This document shows positions 17,366 through 26,697 of a DNA stretch of 54,864 bases, one piece after another. The notes below the pieces were generated by a model, which saw only the letters and a program-made list of their open reading frames with translations, was not told the origin of the DNA and did not search any database. Source of the DNA: Pseudomonas viridiflava (GTDB lineage: Bacteria; Pseudomonadota; Gammaproteobacteria; Pseudomonadales; Pseudomonadaceae); the NCBI RefSeq assembly GCF_900582195.1, contig NZ_UTHA01000286.1, positions 1-54,864 of the forward strand. The letters run 5' to 3'. Each line of letters starts with the position of its first letter. The first letter of the stretch is position 1. A program made the translations under genes and the position numbers.

Positions 17366-19030
17366 TTAGTGAAACAGTACCGCCGTCTTCTGCAGGGTCA
17401 CCCACACACCCCACGCCAACGGAATACCCACCACCAGCCACGCAGCGATTGCCAGCGGCTTGCTGCCCGGTGCGGCTTTCCACTCCAGAACCGTGCTGGC
17501 ATCAGCCCCTTTGTCGTGACCCAGCGCCTGTTCGGCAGCCAGTTCAGCGTCGGTCATGAAGTATTTGTCGGCTACCGGACGCACCAGCAGGTTGCACAGG
17601 AAGCCCAGCACCAGCAGGCCGGCGAGGATGTACAGGGTGATGTCGTAAGCGGCAGCGCGTTCAACGCCGATGCTCAACTGATATTCACGCAGGTAGTTCA
17701 CCAACACCGGACCGAGCACGCCCGCCGCCGCCCACGCCGTCAGCAGACGACCGTGAATCGCGCCGACCATCTGCGTACCGAACAGGTCAGCCAGATACGC
17801 CGGAACCGTGGCAAAACCACCACCGTACATCGACAGAATGATGCAGAACGCCGCCACGAACAGCGCAACGTTACCCAAGTGACCCATGTTCGGAATCAGC
17901 GCGTACAGGGCAAAACCCAGGGCGAAGAACACGAAGTAGGTGTTTTTGCGGCCCAGGTAGTCCGAGAACGAAGCCCAGAAGAAGCGACCACCAATGTTGA
18001 ACAGGCTCAGCAGACCGGTGAAACCGGCAGCAATCGCCGCGATCGAAGCCAGTTGCCCAGCATCGAGTTGGCCAAACGGCACATCAACACCCAGCAACTT
18101 GCCGCCGAACACTTCCTGCAGCAGTGGCGAAGCCATGCCGAGGATGCCGATACCGGCAGATACGTTCAGGCACAGCACCAGCCAGACCAGACGGAATTGC
18201 GGGGTTTTCCACGCCACATTCACGTGCACGTGACGGCTGGTAATCATCGCGTTCGCGGCTTTCTTCGCCGGAGCGGTCCAGCCTTCAGGCTTCCAGCCGG
18301 TTGGCGGAACACGGTAAGCCAGCGCGCCACCGATCATGAACACGAAGTAGATCGCGGCCATGGCGACGAAACTCTGCCAGACGCCAACGCCTTCAGCCGA
18401 TGCGAAGTGGCTCATCAGCGCGGTCGCCAGTGGTGCACCGACCATCGCGCCACCACCGAAGCCCATGATTGCCATGCCGGTCGCCATACCGCGCTTGTCC
18501 GGGAACCACTTGATCAGGGTCGAAACCGGTGAGATATAGCCCAGCCCCAGACCGATACCGCCGATCACACCGGAGCCAATCCACATCAGCCAGATCTGGT
18601 GGGTATAAATCCCCAGCGCCGAGATCAGCAGACCGCCGCACCAGCACAATGCCGATACAACGCCAGCCTTGCGCGGCCCTGCGTGTTCCAGCCAGCCACC
18701 CCAGATCGCTGCCGAGCAGCCGAGGAAGATGAAGAACAACGTGTAGATCCAGCCGAGCATGGAGATCGGCCAGTCGCATTGCGACGAAAATACCTGTGCG
18801 ATGAAGCTCATGTCCGGTGCGCAAGCCACTGGAGCAGTAACGCCCAGCGCCTTGGACAGCGGCAACCAGAACACCGAGAAGCCGTAGGCCATGCCGATGC
18901 ACAGGTGGATGGCCAGAGCGGCCGGTGGAACTAGCCAGCGGTTGAAACCGGGCTTGGCGATGATGCGTTCCTTGGACAGGAACGCAGGCTGGTCGGCGCG
19001 AAGGCCGTCCGCCGTGATGCTCGTGCTCAT
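17366..19030 (-). CDS. MFS transporter, oxalate/formate antiporter (OFA) type
   Basis: 554 residues from the ATG at 19030 (GGGGGA seven bases upstream); an open extension to 19075 is rejected. Twelve membrane helices of the major facilitator fold with IHLCIGMAYGFSVFWLPLSKALG in helix 1, the loop motif PDKRGMATGMAIMGFGGGA, and FFWASFSDYLGRKNTYFVFF between the halves. The C-terminus carries an extra ~80 residues with a further helix (LAIAAWLVVGIPLAWGVWV). OFA members exchange or import small organic acids; the substrate cannot be read from sequence. No adjacent metabolic gene hints at one. Downstream of it lies the REP doublet and hisB. Confidence 0.85.
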   Translation of the reverse strand: MSTSITADGLRADQPAFLSKERIIAKPGFNRWLVPPAALAIHLCIGMAYGFSVFWLPLSKALGVTAPVACAPDMSFIAQVFSSQCDWPISMLGWIYTLFFIFLGCSAAIWGGWLEHAGPRKAGVVSALCWCGGLLISALGIYTHQIWLMWIGSGVIGGIGLGLGYISPVSTLIKWFPDKRGMATGMAIMGFGGGAMVGAPLATALMSHFASAEGVGVWQSFVAMAAIYFVFMIGGALAYRVPPTGWKPEGWTAPAKKAANAMITSRHVHVNVAWKTPQFRLVWLVLCLNVSAGIGILGMASPLLQEVFGGKLLGVDVPFGQLDAGQLASIAAIAAGFTGLLSLFNIGGRFFWASFSDYLGRKNTYFVFFALGFALYALIPNMGHLGNVALFVAAFCIILSMYGGGFATVPAYLADLFGTQMVGAIHGRLLTAWAAAGVLGPVLVNYLREYQLSIGVERAAAYDITLYILAGLLVLGFLCNLLVRPVADKYFMTDAELAAEQALGHDKGADASTVLEWKAAPGSKPLAIAAWLVVGIPLAWGVWVTLQKTAVLFH

Positions 19031-19253
19031 TGTGTATCCCCCAATTATTAGTATGGTTCGCCAGCCACTGTTCACCCCCGGCCTTTATGCACGCAGGCAT
19101 GACCGTTTTTTTGGGTGAAGCTCCTTGAAGGCGCGACGTTAAGTCGCAGAAGGACGGACGAACGGGCGAAGGTTACCATTTGCACGTGACAGAAAAACCA
19201 AACTGATATCACCTTTTTTCAGTCATCTGTTCTCGTACCACCAGGAAAACGCC

Positions 19254-19658
19254 ATGCCGATCGTTGTCCAAGCCTTGAAAGACGCCAGTTATCAGGATCA
19301 ACAGGATCTGCAGAAGATCTATCGCGACGCCCCGGAACGGCTGTTCGCGCCGTTTTCCGGGGAGTCCGGGCTGATCGAAAGCGCGCTCGCTGACGGGACT
19401 TTCATTGCCGGACGCTTCAACGATCGCCTGCTCGGTGCCGGCATTCTGCAAAGGCACCCCGACGTCTGGTACTTGTCCCATTTATGCGTACGAAAAGTTA
19501 CCCGTCGCCGCGGAGTCGCCGAACGACTGGTGAACCAAGCACAGAAAATGGCGTCGCAAGCGGGGGCTGAACTGCGGCTGCTGGCGCCTGCCGGGCACTT
19601 GGAAGCCCAAGCAATCGCAGCGAAGTTACACGTTCCGCTGGAGGTCCTGGCAACATGA
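19254..19658 (+). CDS. PanZ/PanM-family acetyl-CoA sensor (GNAT fold)
   Basis: 134 residues. The phrases DQQDLQKIY, FIAGRFNDRLLGAGIL and HLCVRKVTRRRGVAERLVNQ match PanZ, a GNAT-fold protein that binds acetyl-CoA and triggers maturation and inhibition of aspartate decarboxylase PanD, thereby tuning pantothenate synthesis. The acetyl-CoA pyrophosphate loop is RRRGVA. It may also have true acetyltransferase activity; in many non-enteric bacteria the PanD link is unproven. It starts an isolated rightward unit 79 bases before asmA and is divergent from the MFS gene. Confidence 0.78.
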   Translation: MPIVVQALKDASYQDQQDLQKIYRDAPERLFAPFSGESGLIESALADGTFIAGRFNDRLLGAGILQRHPDVWYLSHLCVRKVTRRRGVAERLVNQAQKMASQAGAELRLLAPAGHLEAQAIAAKLHVPLEVLAT

Positions 19659-19736
19659 CTCCACACCGAACCGGGCAGTTGCAGCGCTATACTCCCCGGC
19701 TAAATTACGAATTCGACTAACTACAAGGACTCGCCC

Positions 19737-21962
19737 ATGAAAGCGTTCGGCAAAATCCTGGGTCTGGTACTTCTCGGGCTGTTGCTGATCATTGTGGCGG
19801 CGGGGTTTGCCCTGACCCACCTCTTCGATCCCAACGATTACAAAGACGAGATCCGCCAGATAGCCCGCGACAAGGCCCACATCGAGCTGACGCTCAATGG
19901 CGACATTGGCTGGAGCCTGTTCCCGTGGCTCGGCCTGGAACTGCACGAGGCCAGCGTCGCCACACTGATCAATCCGACCGAACCCTATGCCGATCTGCAG
20001 ATGCTCGGCCTCTCCGTGCGTGTGCTGCCGCTGTTGCGCCGCGAAGTGCAAATGAGCGATGTACGCGTTGAAGGGTTGAACCTGCGCCTGAAACGCGACA
20101 AGAACGGCCACGGCAACTGGGAAGACATCGGCAAGGTGCCGACAGCCGCCGCACCTGCCGGCAGCCCGGCACCGGCCAGTGCAGCCACTGCAGAGGCCCC
20201 CGTCCAACCGGAAAAACCGCCACAGCCGATACGGCTCGACATCGACAGCCTGACCGTCAACAACGCGCGCGTTGAGTACAACGATGAAAAGACCGGCAAG
20301 CAGTTCAGCGCCGAAAGCATTCAGTTGAGTACCGGTCCAGTTCACGATTCGACCAATATTCCGATTAAAGCCACGGCATTCCTAGGCACCAATCAACCCG
20401 TTCTGCGTGTGCGTACCGAACTCACAGGCGAGTTGCGCATCGAGCGTGCACTGCAGCGCTACAGGTTCGAAGACATGAAGCTGTCCGGCGAACTGGCCGG
20501 CGATCCGTTGCAAGGTAAAACCATGACCTTCGCCGCTCAGGGCCAGTTATCGCTGGACAAAGCTGCGAACGTCGCCGAATGGACCGGCATCAAGATCTCC
20601 GCCAACCAATTGCGCGCATTGGGCGAACTGAAAGCCAATGACCTCGACAAGACCCCACAGATCACTGGCGGCCTCTCGATCGCCCAGTTCGATCTGGCGA
20701 AATTCGTCGACAGCATCGGCCAGAAACTCCCGGCCATGGCCGAAGGCAGCCTGAGCAAAGTCGAACTGGTCAGCCGCGTGGCAGCCACGCCAAGTAGCAT
20801 CGCCTTCGATAACATCAATCTGAAACTAGACGACAGCAGCTTCAGCGGCCGCGTCGCCGTCGAAGATTTCGCCAAGCAATCCTTGCGGGCGATCCTCAAG
20901 GCTGACACGTTCAACGCTGACCGTTACCTGCCACCAAAATCGGAAAAAGCTGCCAACGCCACACAAACGCGCCAGGCCGAAGTGGCCAGCACTGAAGCCG
21001 ATGCCATGGCCGGCGCGGGCTCAACGCCTCTGCCGGATAAACCGAGTAAAACCGCGTGGAGCACCGAGCGCCTGCTGCCGGTTGAACGTCTGGCCAAACT
21101 CGACATTGATGCCGACCTGACCTTTGGCCAGTTGACCCTCGACAAACTGCCGATCCAGAACGCAGCGCTCAAGGCCACCGGTCAGGGCGGTCTGTTGACC
21201 CTGAACAACCTGAGTGGTGAGTTGTACAACGGCGAATTCGCAGCCAACGGCACTCTCGATGTACGCCCAAGCGCACCGGTGCTCAACCTGCAGACCAAGC
21301 TCAATCGCGTTCCTGTAGAAAAAATCCTCGAAAGCCAAGGCAAGAACCCGCCCGTCAAAGGCCTGGTGACCCTCACCAGCAACGTGACCGGTAGCGGCAA
21401 CAGCCAACAGGCGTTGATCGACACGCTTAACGGCAACGCCAGTTTCGTGATCAACAACGGTGTGCTGCTCAACGCCAACCTTGAGCAGCAATTGTGCAAA
21501 GGCATCGCCACGCTCAATCGCAAAACCCTCAGCGGCGAGCCGCGGGGCAAGGACACACCGTTCCAGGAACTCAAGGGCAACCTGACCTTCCGCAACGGCA
21601 TCGCCAGCAACCCGGACCTGAAAGTGCGCATTCCCGGCATGACCGTCAACGGTGATGGCGACATCGATTTGCGCGTGCTCGGCATGGATTACCGCGTCGG
21701 CATCATCGTTGAGGGCGACACCAGCGCCATGCCTGACCCGGCGTGTCAGGTCGGCGAGAAATTCGTCGGCATCGAGTGGCCGCTGCGTTGCCGAGGCCCA
21801 CTGGAATTGGGCGCCAAGGCCTGCCGCGTCGACAACGATCGCCTCGGTCAGGTCGCGACCAAACTGGCCGGCGACAAGCTCAGTGAGAAGATCGACGAGA
21901 AACTCGGTGACAAGGTCAGCCCGGAACTGAAAAACGCATTGAAGGGGCTGTTCAAGCGATGA
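19737..21962 (+). CDS. AsmA family protein
   Basis: 741 residues. One N-terminal membrane helix (ILGLVLLGLLLIIVAAGFAL) anchors a large periplasmic beta-strand domain. The AsmA signature is clear: FDPNDYKDEIRQIARDKAHI, LNGDIGWSLFPWLGLELHEA and, at the C-terminus, IPGMTVNGDGDIDLRVLGMDYRV. Around residues 140-160 and 415-440 are Ala/Pro-rich linkers. AsmA-like proteins form bridge-like channels for lipid transport to the outer membrane (family knowledge). Its stop overlaps the mutY start (ATGA at 21959-21962), so mutY translation is coupled. AAGGA precedes the ATG. Confidence 0.93.
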   Translation: MKAFGKILGLVLLGLLLIIVAAGFALTHLFDPNDYKDEIRQIARDKAHIELTLNGDIGWSLFPWLGLELHEASVATLINPTEPYADLQMLGLSVRVLPLLRREVQMSDVRVEGLNLRLKRDKNGHGNWEDIGKVPTAAAPAGSPAPASAATAEAPVQPEKPPQPIRLDIDSLTVNNARVEYNDEKTGKQFSAESIQLSTGPVHDSTNIPIKATAFLGTNQPVLRVRTELTGELRIERALQRYRFEDMKLSGELAGDPLQGKTMTFAAQGQLSLDKAANVAEWTGIKISANQLRALGELKANDLDKTPQITGGLSIAQFDLAKFVDSIGQKLPAMAEGSLSKVELVSRVAATPSSIAFDNINLKLDDSSFSGRVAVEDFAKQSLRAILKADTFNADRYLPPKSEKAANATQTRQAEVASTEADAMAGAGSTPLPDKPSKTAWSTERLLPVERLAKLDIDADLTFGQLTLDKLPIQNAALKATGQGGLLTLNNLSGELYNGEFAANGTLDVRPSAPVLNLQTKLNRVPVEKILESQGKNPPVKGLVTLTSNVTGSGNSQQALIDTLNGNASFVINNGVLLNANLEQQLCKGIATLNRKTLSGEPRGKDTPFQELKGNLTFRNGIASNPDLKVRIPGMTVNGDGDIDLRVLGMDYRVGIIVEGDTSAMPDPACQVGEKFVGIEWPLRCRGPLELGAKACRVDNDRLGQVATKLAGDKLSEKIDEKLGDKVSPELKNALKGLFKR

Positions 21963-23026
21963 GAGCGGAGCAATTTTCCACGGCGGTGCTGGATTGGTTC
22001 GACCGCCACGGCCGCCATGATCTGCCTTGGCAGCAGGACATAAATCCGTATCGGGTGTGGGTGTCGGAGATCATGTTGCAGCAAACCCAGGTCAGCACCG
22101 TGCTCAATTACTTCGACCGTTTCATGGCCGCGCTGCCGACGGTCGAAGCGCTGGCCGAGGCGCCAGAAGACGAGGTGCTGCACCTGTGGACCGGGCTGGG
22201 TTACTACACCCGTGCGCGCAATTTGCAGAAGACCGCGAAGATCGTCGTCAGCCAGTACGGTGGCGAATTTCCGCGTGACGTCGAAAAGCTTACGGATCTG
22301 CCGGGCATCGGCCTGTCCACAGCCGGTGCCATTGCGAGCATTAGCATGGGCCTGCGCGCGCCGATCCTCGACGGCAACGTCAAACGCGTGCTGGCGCGGT
22401 TTACTGCGCAAGAGGGCTACCCCGGCGAGCCGAAGGTCGCCAAACAGCTCTGGGCCAACGCTGAGCGCTTTACACCGCACGATCGGGTCAACGCCTACAC
22501 CCAGGCAATGATGGATCTCGGCGCCACGCTGTGTACGCGCAGCAAGCCAAGTTGCCTGCTATGTCCGCTGGAGCGGGGTTGCGAAGCGCACATGCTCGGC
22601 CTCGAAACCCGCTACCCGATTCCCAAGCCACGCAAAGCCATCCCGCAGAAGCGCACGCTGATGCCGATGTTCGCCAACGGTGATGGCGCGATCTTGCTTT
22701 ACCGTCGCCCCTCGAGTGGTTTGTGGGGCGGTCTGTGGAGCCTGCCGGAACTCGATGACCTCGACGACCTGCAACATCTCGCCGATCAGCACTCGCTGAC
22801 CATGGGCGAGCAGCAGGCGCTGCCAAGCCTTGTCCACACGTTCAGCCATTTCCAGCTGTCCATCGAACCCTGGCTGGTTCAGGTAAAGGAGGCCGCCCAT
22901 CACGTGGCCGAGGCCGACTGGCTCTGGTATAACCTCGCCACCCCGCCGCGCCTGGGCCTCGCCGCCCCGGTCAAAACCTTGCTCGAACGCGCGGCCGCCG
23001 TATTGAATGCAGGAGAGTCATCATGA
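21959..23026 (+). CDS. mutY: Adenine DNA glycosylase MutY
   Basis: 355 residues. Removes adenine mispaired with 8-oxoguanine. Elements seen: LPWQQDINPYRVWVSEIMLQ with the catalytic Glu, the helix-hairpin-helix LTDLPGIGLSTAGAIAS, the catalytic Asp in PILDGNVKRVLARF, and a 4Fe-4S cluster with spacing C-x6-C-x2-C-x5-C (CTRSKPSCLLCPLERGC). The C-terminal ~120 residues form the NUDIX-like domain that reads 8-oxoG (LYRRPSSGLWGGLWSLPE). Overlaps asmA by four bases and yggX by four bases, making a tightly coupled three-gene unit. Confidence 0.97.
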   Translation: MRAEQFSTAVLDWFDRHGRHDLPWQQDINPYRVWVSEIMLQQTQVSTVLNYFDRFMAALPTVEALAEAPEDEVLHLWTGLGYYTRARNLQKTAKIVVSQYGGEFPRDVEKLTDLPGIGLSTAGAIASISMGLRAPILDGNVKRVLARFTAQEGYPGEPKVAKQLWANAERFTPHDRVNAYTQAMMDLGATLCTRSKPSCLLCPLERGCEAHMLGLETRYPIPKPRKAIPQKRTLMPMFANGDGAILLYRRPSSGLWGGLWSLPELDDLDDLQHLADQHSLTMGEQQALPSLVHTFSHFQLSIEPWLVQVKEAAHHVAEADWLWYNLATPPRLGLAAPVKTLLERAAAVLNAGESS

Positions 23027-23295
23027 CCCGCACCATCATGTGCCGTAAGTACAAAGAAGAATTGCCCGCGCTGGACCGCGCTCCCTTCCCGGGCGCCAAA
23101 GGTCAGGATATTTTTGACCACGTCTCGGCCAAGGCCTGGGCTGACTGGCAGAAACACCAGACCCTGCTGATCAACGAAAAGCGTCTGAACATGATGAACG
23201 CCGAAGACCGCAAATATCTTCAGGGCGAAATGGACAAGTACTTCTCCGGCGAGGATTACGCCAAGGCCGAGGGCTACGTTCCGCCTGCTGAGTAA
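23023..23295 (+). CDS. yggX: Fe(2+)-trafficking / oxidative damage protection protein YggX
   Basis: 90 residues, standard for YggX. Family features: MCRKYKEELPALDRAPFPG with the conserved Cys7, and WADWQKHQTLLINEKRLNMM, and YLQGEMDKYFSG. It limits Fenton damage and supports Fe-S proteins, which fits coupling to the Fe-S enzyme MutY, with which it overlaps by ATGA. The mutY-yggX order is conserved across gamma-proteobacteria. Confidence 0.97.
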   Translation: MTRTIMCRKYKEELPALDRAPFPGAKGQDIFDHVSAKAWADWQKHQTLLINEKRLNMMNAEDRKYLQGEMDKYFSGEDYAKAEGYVPPAE

Positions 23296-23360
23296 ACCCT
23301 GCAAAATCGGGGGTCGGATCGTAAGCGACGGAATTAATTTAAGAAATTTTAAAAAAGTCG

Positions 23361-23389
23361 TTGACGTAAATCCGAAAAACCCTTTTAAT
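23361..23389 (+). promoter_or_regulatory. Sigma-70 promoter of tRNA-Phe
   Basis: -35 TTGACG (23361-23366), 17-base spacer, -10 TTTAAT (23384-23389), followed by the GC-rich discriminator GCGCCCC, the hallmark of stringently controlled stable-RNA promoters. The mature tRNA begins only eleven bases after the -10, so the 5' leader is a few bases long. Confidence 0.8.
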
Positions 23390-23399
23390 GCGCCCCGTT

Positions 23400-23475
23400 G
23401 CCCAGATAGCTCAGTCGGTAGAGCAGGGGATTGAAAATCCCCGTGTCGGCGGTTCGATTCCGTCTCTGGGCACCA
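23400..23475 (+). tRNA. tRNA-Phe (GAA)
   Basis: 76 bases with encoded CCA. Acceptor stem GCCCAGA pairs with TCTGGGC; D arm AGCTCAGTCGGTAGAGC; anticodon stem GGGGA/TCCCC with loop TTGAAAA giving anticodon GAA; T arm GGTTCGATTCC. All invariant positions are present. It follows yggX and is followed at once by a strong terminator. Confidence 0.98.
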
Positions 23476-23484
23476 AATACCGAA

Positions 23485-23515
23485 AACCCTGAATCGCAAG
23501 ATTCAGGGTTTTTTT
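23485..23515 (+). terminator. Rho-independent terminator of tRNA-Phe
   Basis: Perfect 11-base stem AACCCTGAATC (23485-23495) / GATTCAGGGTT (23500-23510) with GCAA tetraloop and a run of seven T. Confidence 0.95.
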
Positions 23516-23600
23516 ATGCCTGCGATTTGGTGAGTACTGTTTAAGTCAGCTGAATACGCGCTATTTTGGCGACCCCTTACGGAAGAGGGTCATCCCCGCG

Positions 23601-23954
23601 ATGAACCAGAAAAGAACCCGCGTCCCCCTGCCTCATCCGCAGCCCTATCGTCCGAGCCGCACGAGTTACTGGCTGACCGTACTTGTTGTCGTGCTGATTG
23701 CCTTCGCCATTGGTGCATCGATCTGGATGCTGATCGACAGCTGGATCAGCGGCTCCATCACCACCACCAACCGTGGCCCGCGCAGCACCTACACCCTGGC
23801 CGAGCAACCCCGGCGGTTCTGGTTTGAATTTGTGCGGCAAAGCGTCGTCATGGTGTTGCTGCTGGCAATTGCGGTGTTCGGCGTGTGGATCTACCGCAAA
23901 GTGCAAAAGCCGTCGAGCCCAGCGAAAAGCAAACGCCGCGCAAAGAAAACCTAA
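23601..23954 (+). CDS. Small two-helix membrane protein, unknown function
   Basis: 117 residues with a basic, Pro-rich N-terminus (PLPHPQPYRPSR), two membrane helices (about residues 23-45, YWLTVLVVVLIAFAIGASIW, and 82-100, VVMVLLLAIAVFGVWIY) joined by a ~35-residue periplasmic loop, and a Lys/Arg-rich tail. No family recognised. It is the first gene after tRNA-Phe, a common site for accessory genes. Its TAA stop shares bases with the TAG stop of the convergent lipoprotein gene (23951-23954). Start ATG is the only reasonable one; the Shine-Dalgarno GGAAGAGGG is rather far. Confidence 0.7.
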   Translation: MNQKRTRVPLPHPQPYRPSRTSYWLTVLVVVLIAFAIGASIWMLIDSWISGSITTTNRGPRSTYTLAEQPRRFWFEFVRQSVVMVLLLAIAVFGVWIYRKVQKPSSPAKSKRRAKKT

Positions 23955-24241
23955 AGCGTATTTATGTAATCGATCGGCAACAGAACCGTATCCAGCGCGG
24001 CATCCACTGGCAGGGATACGACGGTGATCACCGGGCAGACAATCATCATGTAGCAGACGATCGCCGCGGGCATGCCGTCGCTGCCCCCGCCACGCACACC
24101 CAGTAGATGAAAGTTGCCATCAACCCCTCGGTAATACTGAGCATCGGACAAACCGTCATTCAAACGCCCGATAAACGTTCCGCAGCCAACCAACTGCAAC
24201 ACCAGGCCTGCTACACAGCTAGCACGCAAAATCCCTTTCAA
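23951..24241 (-). CDS. YceK/YidQ-type lipoprotein
   Basis: 96 residues with a lipoprotein signal ending LVGC at residue 20. The mature part has SDAQYYRGVDGNFHLLG and the closing motif SLPVDAALDTVLLPIDY, the signature of the YceK/YidQ (DUF1375) family of small lipoproteins with unknown function. The start codon is TTG at 24241 with AGGGA about nine bases upstream; no better in-frame ATG exists. Most likely anchored in the outer membrane (inference from residue +2 Gly). Confidence 0.85.
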   Translation of the reverse strand: MKGILRASCVAGLVLQLVGCGTFIGRLNDGLSDAQYYRGVDGNFHLLGVRGGGSDGMPAAIVCYMMIVCPVITVVSLPVDAALDTVLLPIDYINTL

Positions 24242-24566
24242 ACCAGCGTTTCCCTACGTCACAAAAGATGAGGCGCGGGATTGTACCCGCGCCCAGGCTT
24301 TGCAATCACCACAACTCCCGGGTTCTTGCAGAACTCAACCATTACTCCTTTTGGATTTTGCGCATCAGATAGCTTTTTAGACTGACTGGAACTCGGGAGC
24401 ATGTACGAAAAGGCCTACAGACCCTTCCTGTCTGACGCATCTTTCAGCGGCAACGTCCTGCAATACCAATCCCGTCTTCCTTCCGACTTCACCGTCTCGC
24501 CCGACATACCCGCGCAGCGACTCTTGGCATGCTTTGACGCCTGTATCCAACGACGTGGAAGAGCCG
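24242..24566. other. 325-base gap with one palindrome
   Basis: Holds an 8-base perfect inverted repeat GGCGCGGG/CCCGCGCC (24272-24279, 24286-24293; loop ATTGTA). Read on the minus strand the loop contains TACAAT, a possible -10 for the lipoprotein gene, so the palindrome may be an operator; the matching -35 is poor. The start of an open frame at 24401 has a GGGAG but no recognisable product. No RNA gene is seen. Confidence 0.35.
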
Positions 24567-25625
24567 ATGAGCCCGCTAAAACCTGCTGAAACGCAAGACC
24601 CGAAAATCGATTCGTTGCTGGGGGAGCTGGGCGAACTGATTCGCCAGGCGCGGCAAAAAGTGCTGCGTGCGGTGGACACGATTCAAGTGCAAACCTGCTG
24701 GCAGATCGGCAGGCATATTGTCGAGTTTGAACAAGAGGGAGCCCAGCGTGCGGGCTATGGAAAACAGCTGATTGGCCTACTGGCGAAGGATCTGACCGGG
24801 CAGTTCGGAAAAGGCTTTGATGAAACCAATTTGTGGAAGATGCGCCTGTTTTATCAAAAATTTCCAATTCGAGACGCACTGCGTCCCGAATTGAGCTGGA
24901 CCCACTACCGCCGTCTACTGCGGGTTGAAAACGAGAAAGCCCGCCATTGGTACATGGACGAATGCGCCAACCTGAACTGGTCAAGCCGCGCCCTCGACCG
25001 CCAGATCCTTACGCTCTACTACGAGCGGCTTCTCATGAGTCGCGACAAAGCCGATGTGATCGAAGAAGCCACTACCAATATCGAAGCGCTGAAATGCAAC
25101 CCGCGTGAATTCATTCGTGATCCCGTCATGCTCGAATTTCTCGGTCTGCCCTCAGCAGGCAAGGTCAGGGAAAGCAGTCTCGAACAAGCGCTCATCGACC
25201 ATCTGCAGGGCTTTCTGCTTGAGCTGGGCAAAGGCTTTTCCTTTGTCGCCCGCCAACAACGCATCAGTACCGATGGCGTCGATCTATACATCGATCTGGT
25301 GTTCTACAACTACCTGCTCAAATGCTTTGTGATCATCGACCTTAAACGCGGCAAGCTCAGCGCCCGCGATGTCGGACAGATGGATATGTATGTGCGCATG
25401 TACGACGAACTCATGCGCAGCGAGGGCGACAAGCCGACTGTGGGCATCATTCTGTCTGCCGAGAGCAACGATTCGGTGGCGCGCTACTCGATGCTCAATG
25501 GCAATGAACAACTGTTCGCCAGCAGTTACAGGACGATCCTGCCGAGTGAAGAAGAACTACGTGCAGAACTCAATCGTGAACAGGCCTTGATCGAAGAGCG
25601 CATGCTCACTCAATCCACTGAGTAA
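24567..25625 (+). CDS. DUF1016 / YhcG-type PDDEXK nuclease domain protein
   Basis: 352 residues from the ATG at 24567 (MSPLKPAETQDPK, with GGAAGAG just upstream). Residues ~15-160 are the helical DUF1016 N-terminal domain (ELIRQARQKVLRAVDTIQVQ, CWQIGRHIVEFEQEG, YGKQLIGLLAKDL, ELSWTHYRRLLRVEN). Residues ~190-350 are the PDDEXK nuclease fold: the acidic DGVDLYIDLVFYN and the IIDLKRGKLSARDVGQMDMY strand-helix with D-x-K. YhcG-like proteins occur in defence islands and beside restriction systems; here there is no such partner, so it stands alone. The location after a tRNA with mixed neighbours suggests acquisition by transfer. Confidence 0.88.
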   Translation: MSPLKPAETQDPKIDSLLGELGELIRQARQKVLRAVDTIQVQTCWQIGRHIVEFEQEGAQRAGYGKQLIGLLAKDLTGQFGKGFDETNLWKMRLFYQKFPIRDALRPELSWTHYRRLLRVENEKARHWYMDECANLNWSSRALDRQILTLYYERLLMSRDKADVIEEATTNIEALKCNPREFIRDPVMLEFLGLPSAGKVRESSLEQALIDHLQGFLLELGKGFSFVARQQRISTDGVDLYIDLVFYNYLLKCFVIIDLKRGKLSARDVGQMDMYVRMYDELMRSEGDKPTVGIILSAESNDSVARYSMLNGNEQLFASSYRTILPSEEELRAELNREQALIEERMLTQSTE

Positions 25626-25693
25626 AACTTGCGGATTGTTGCCGGGCGTCACGGAGACTATCGTTGGCAGCATACCCGCCAAGGTCGAGCGTC

Positions 25694-26668
25694 ATGAGCT
25701 GTCAGGACATGCCCGCAACGCAGGATGTGCAGTCAAGGTCGCCGACTTTGACTGCGACGCAAGGTGATCCTTTCAAGGAAGCTGCCGCCGACGGCTTTGT
25801 AGTGGGCGGTTTCACTTGGCGCCATTGCCTGCTCGAAGCCAGGAGGCCAGTCGTCGTCATCAACCCGGCTACATCTGTTCGCTGTCGCCACTACTCGCGC
25901 TTCGCGGCTTATCTGTTCGCCAATGGCTTCGACGTAATCACCTATGACTACCGTGGCATCGGCGAATCACGATCCGCTTCGATCAAAGGCTTGAACGCTT
26001 CATGGACGGATTGGGGCGCCCTCGATTTCGAAGCGATGCTCAAACGCGCACAACGGGAGTTTCCCGGTCAGCCGATTGACGTGGTCGGCCACAGCTTTGG
26101 CGGTTGCGCGGCGGGGTTGGGCGAGTCCGGGCAGGTTATCCGACGGCTGGTCACCGTCGGTGCGCAGTTCGCCTACTGGCGCGACTACGCGCCGGAACAT
26201 CGCTGGCGAATGTTCGGCAAATGGCATGTGGTGATGCCGTTGCTGACGCTATTCTGCGGCTTCTTCCCCGGCAAGCGACTCGGCTGGCTGGAAGATACCC
26301 CGACAGGCGTTGTGCGCGACTGGAGCACGCCTGCCGCGCATTACGAACGGCGCCCCAGTGGTCGCGCACTGATGATAAAGACCGGCGCCCTGCCCTTCGC
26401 CAATGTCCGCGCACAAACTCTGGCCATCAGCATCAGCGACGATCCCTACGGCACTACTCCAGCCATCGAACGCCTGCTCGATTACTTCGACAACGCTGAA
26501 AAAACCCACCTGCGCATCACCCCGCAGGACATCGGCGAACAACAAGTCGGACATTTCGCCTTTTTTCGCAGCGCATACCAAGCCACACTATGGCCCATCG
26601 CTCTGACCTGGCTGCAAACCGGCGCACTGGCCCCTGACACACCTGGGCGGCAGGTCCCGCGCAGCTGA
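25694..26668 (+). CDS. Alpha/beta hydrolase
   Basis: 324 residues from the ATG at 25694 (an open extension begins at 25664). Serine hydrolase fold: VVVINPATSVRCRHYSRFA, the strand-turn VITYDYRGIGES, the nucleophile elbow VVGHSFGG, and a likely catalytic His in QVGHFAFF near the C-terminus with an Asp in ISDDPYG. There is no signal peptide, so it is cytoplasmic. This group resembles serine aminopeptidase-like/esterase hydrolases with unknown substrate. It is 68 bases after the nuclease gene and may be in the same transcript. Confidence 0.85.
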   Translation: MSCQDMPATQDVQSRSPTLTATQGDPFKEAAADGFVVGGFTWRHCLLEARRPVVVINPATSVRCRHYSRFAAYLFANGFDVITYDYRGIGESRSASIKGLNASWTDWGALDFEAMLKRAQREFPGQPIDVVGHSFGGCAAGLGESGQVIRRLVTVGAQFAYWRDYAPEHRWRMFGKWHVVMPLLTLFCGFFPGKRLGWLEDTPTGVVRDWSTPAAHYERRPSGRALMIKTGALPFANVRAQTLAISISDDPYGTTPAIERLLDYFDNAEKTHLRITPQDIGEQQVGHFAFFRSAYQATLWPIALTWLQTGALAPDTPGRQVPRS

Positions 26669-26697
26669 GCCCTTTTCAACGCACGACGGAACACATC

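Noticed and set aside
24401..24589. 62-codon open frame with a GGGAG before its ATG
   Set aside because: No recognisable domain and it overlaps the start of the nuclease gene; cannot be supported beyond chance.
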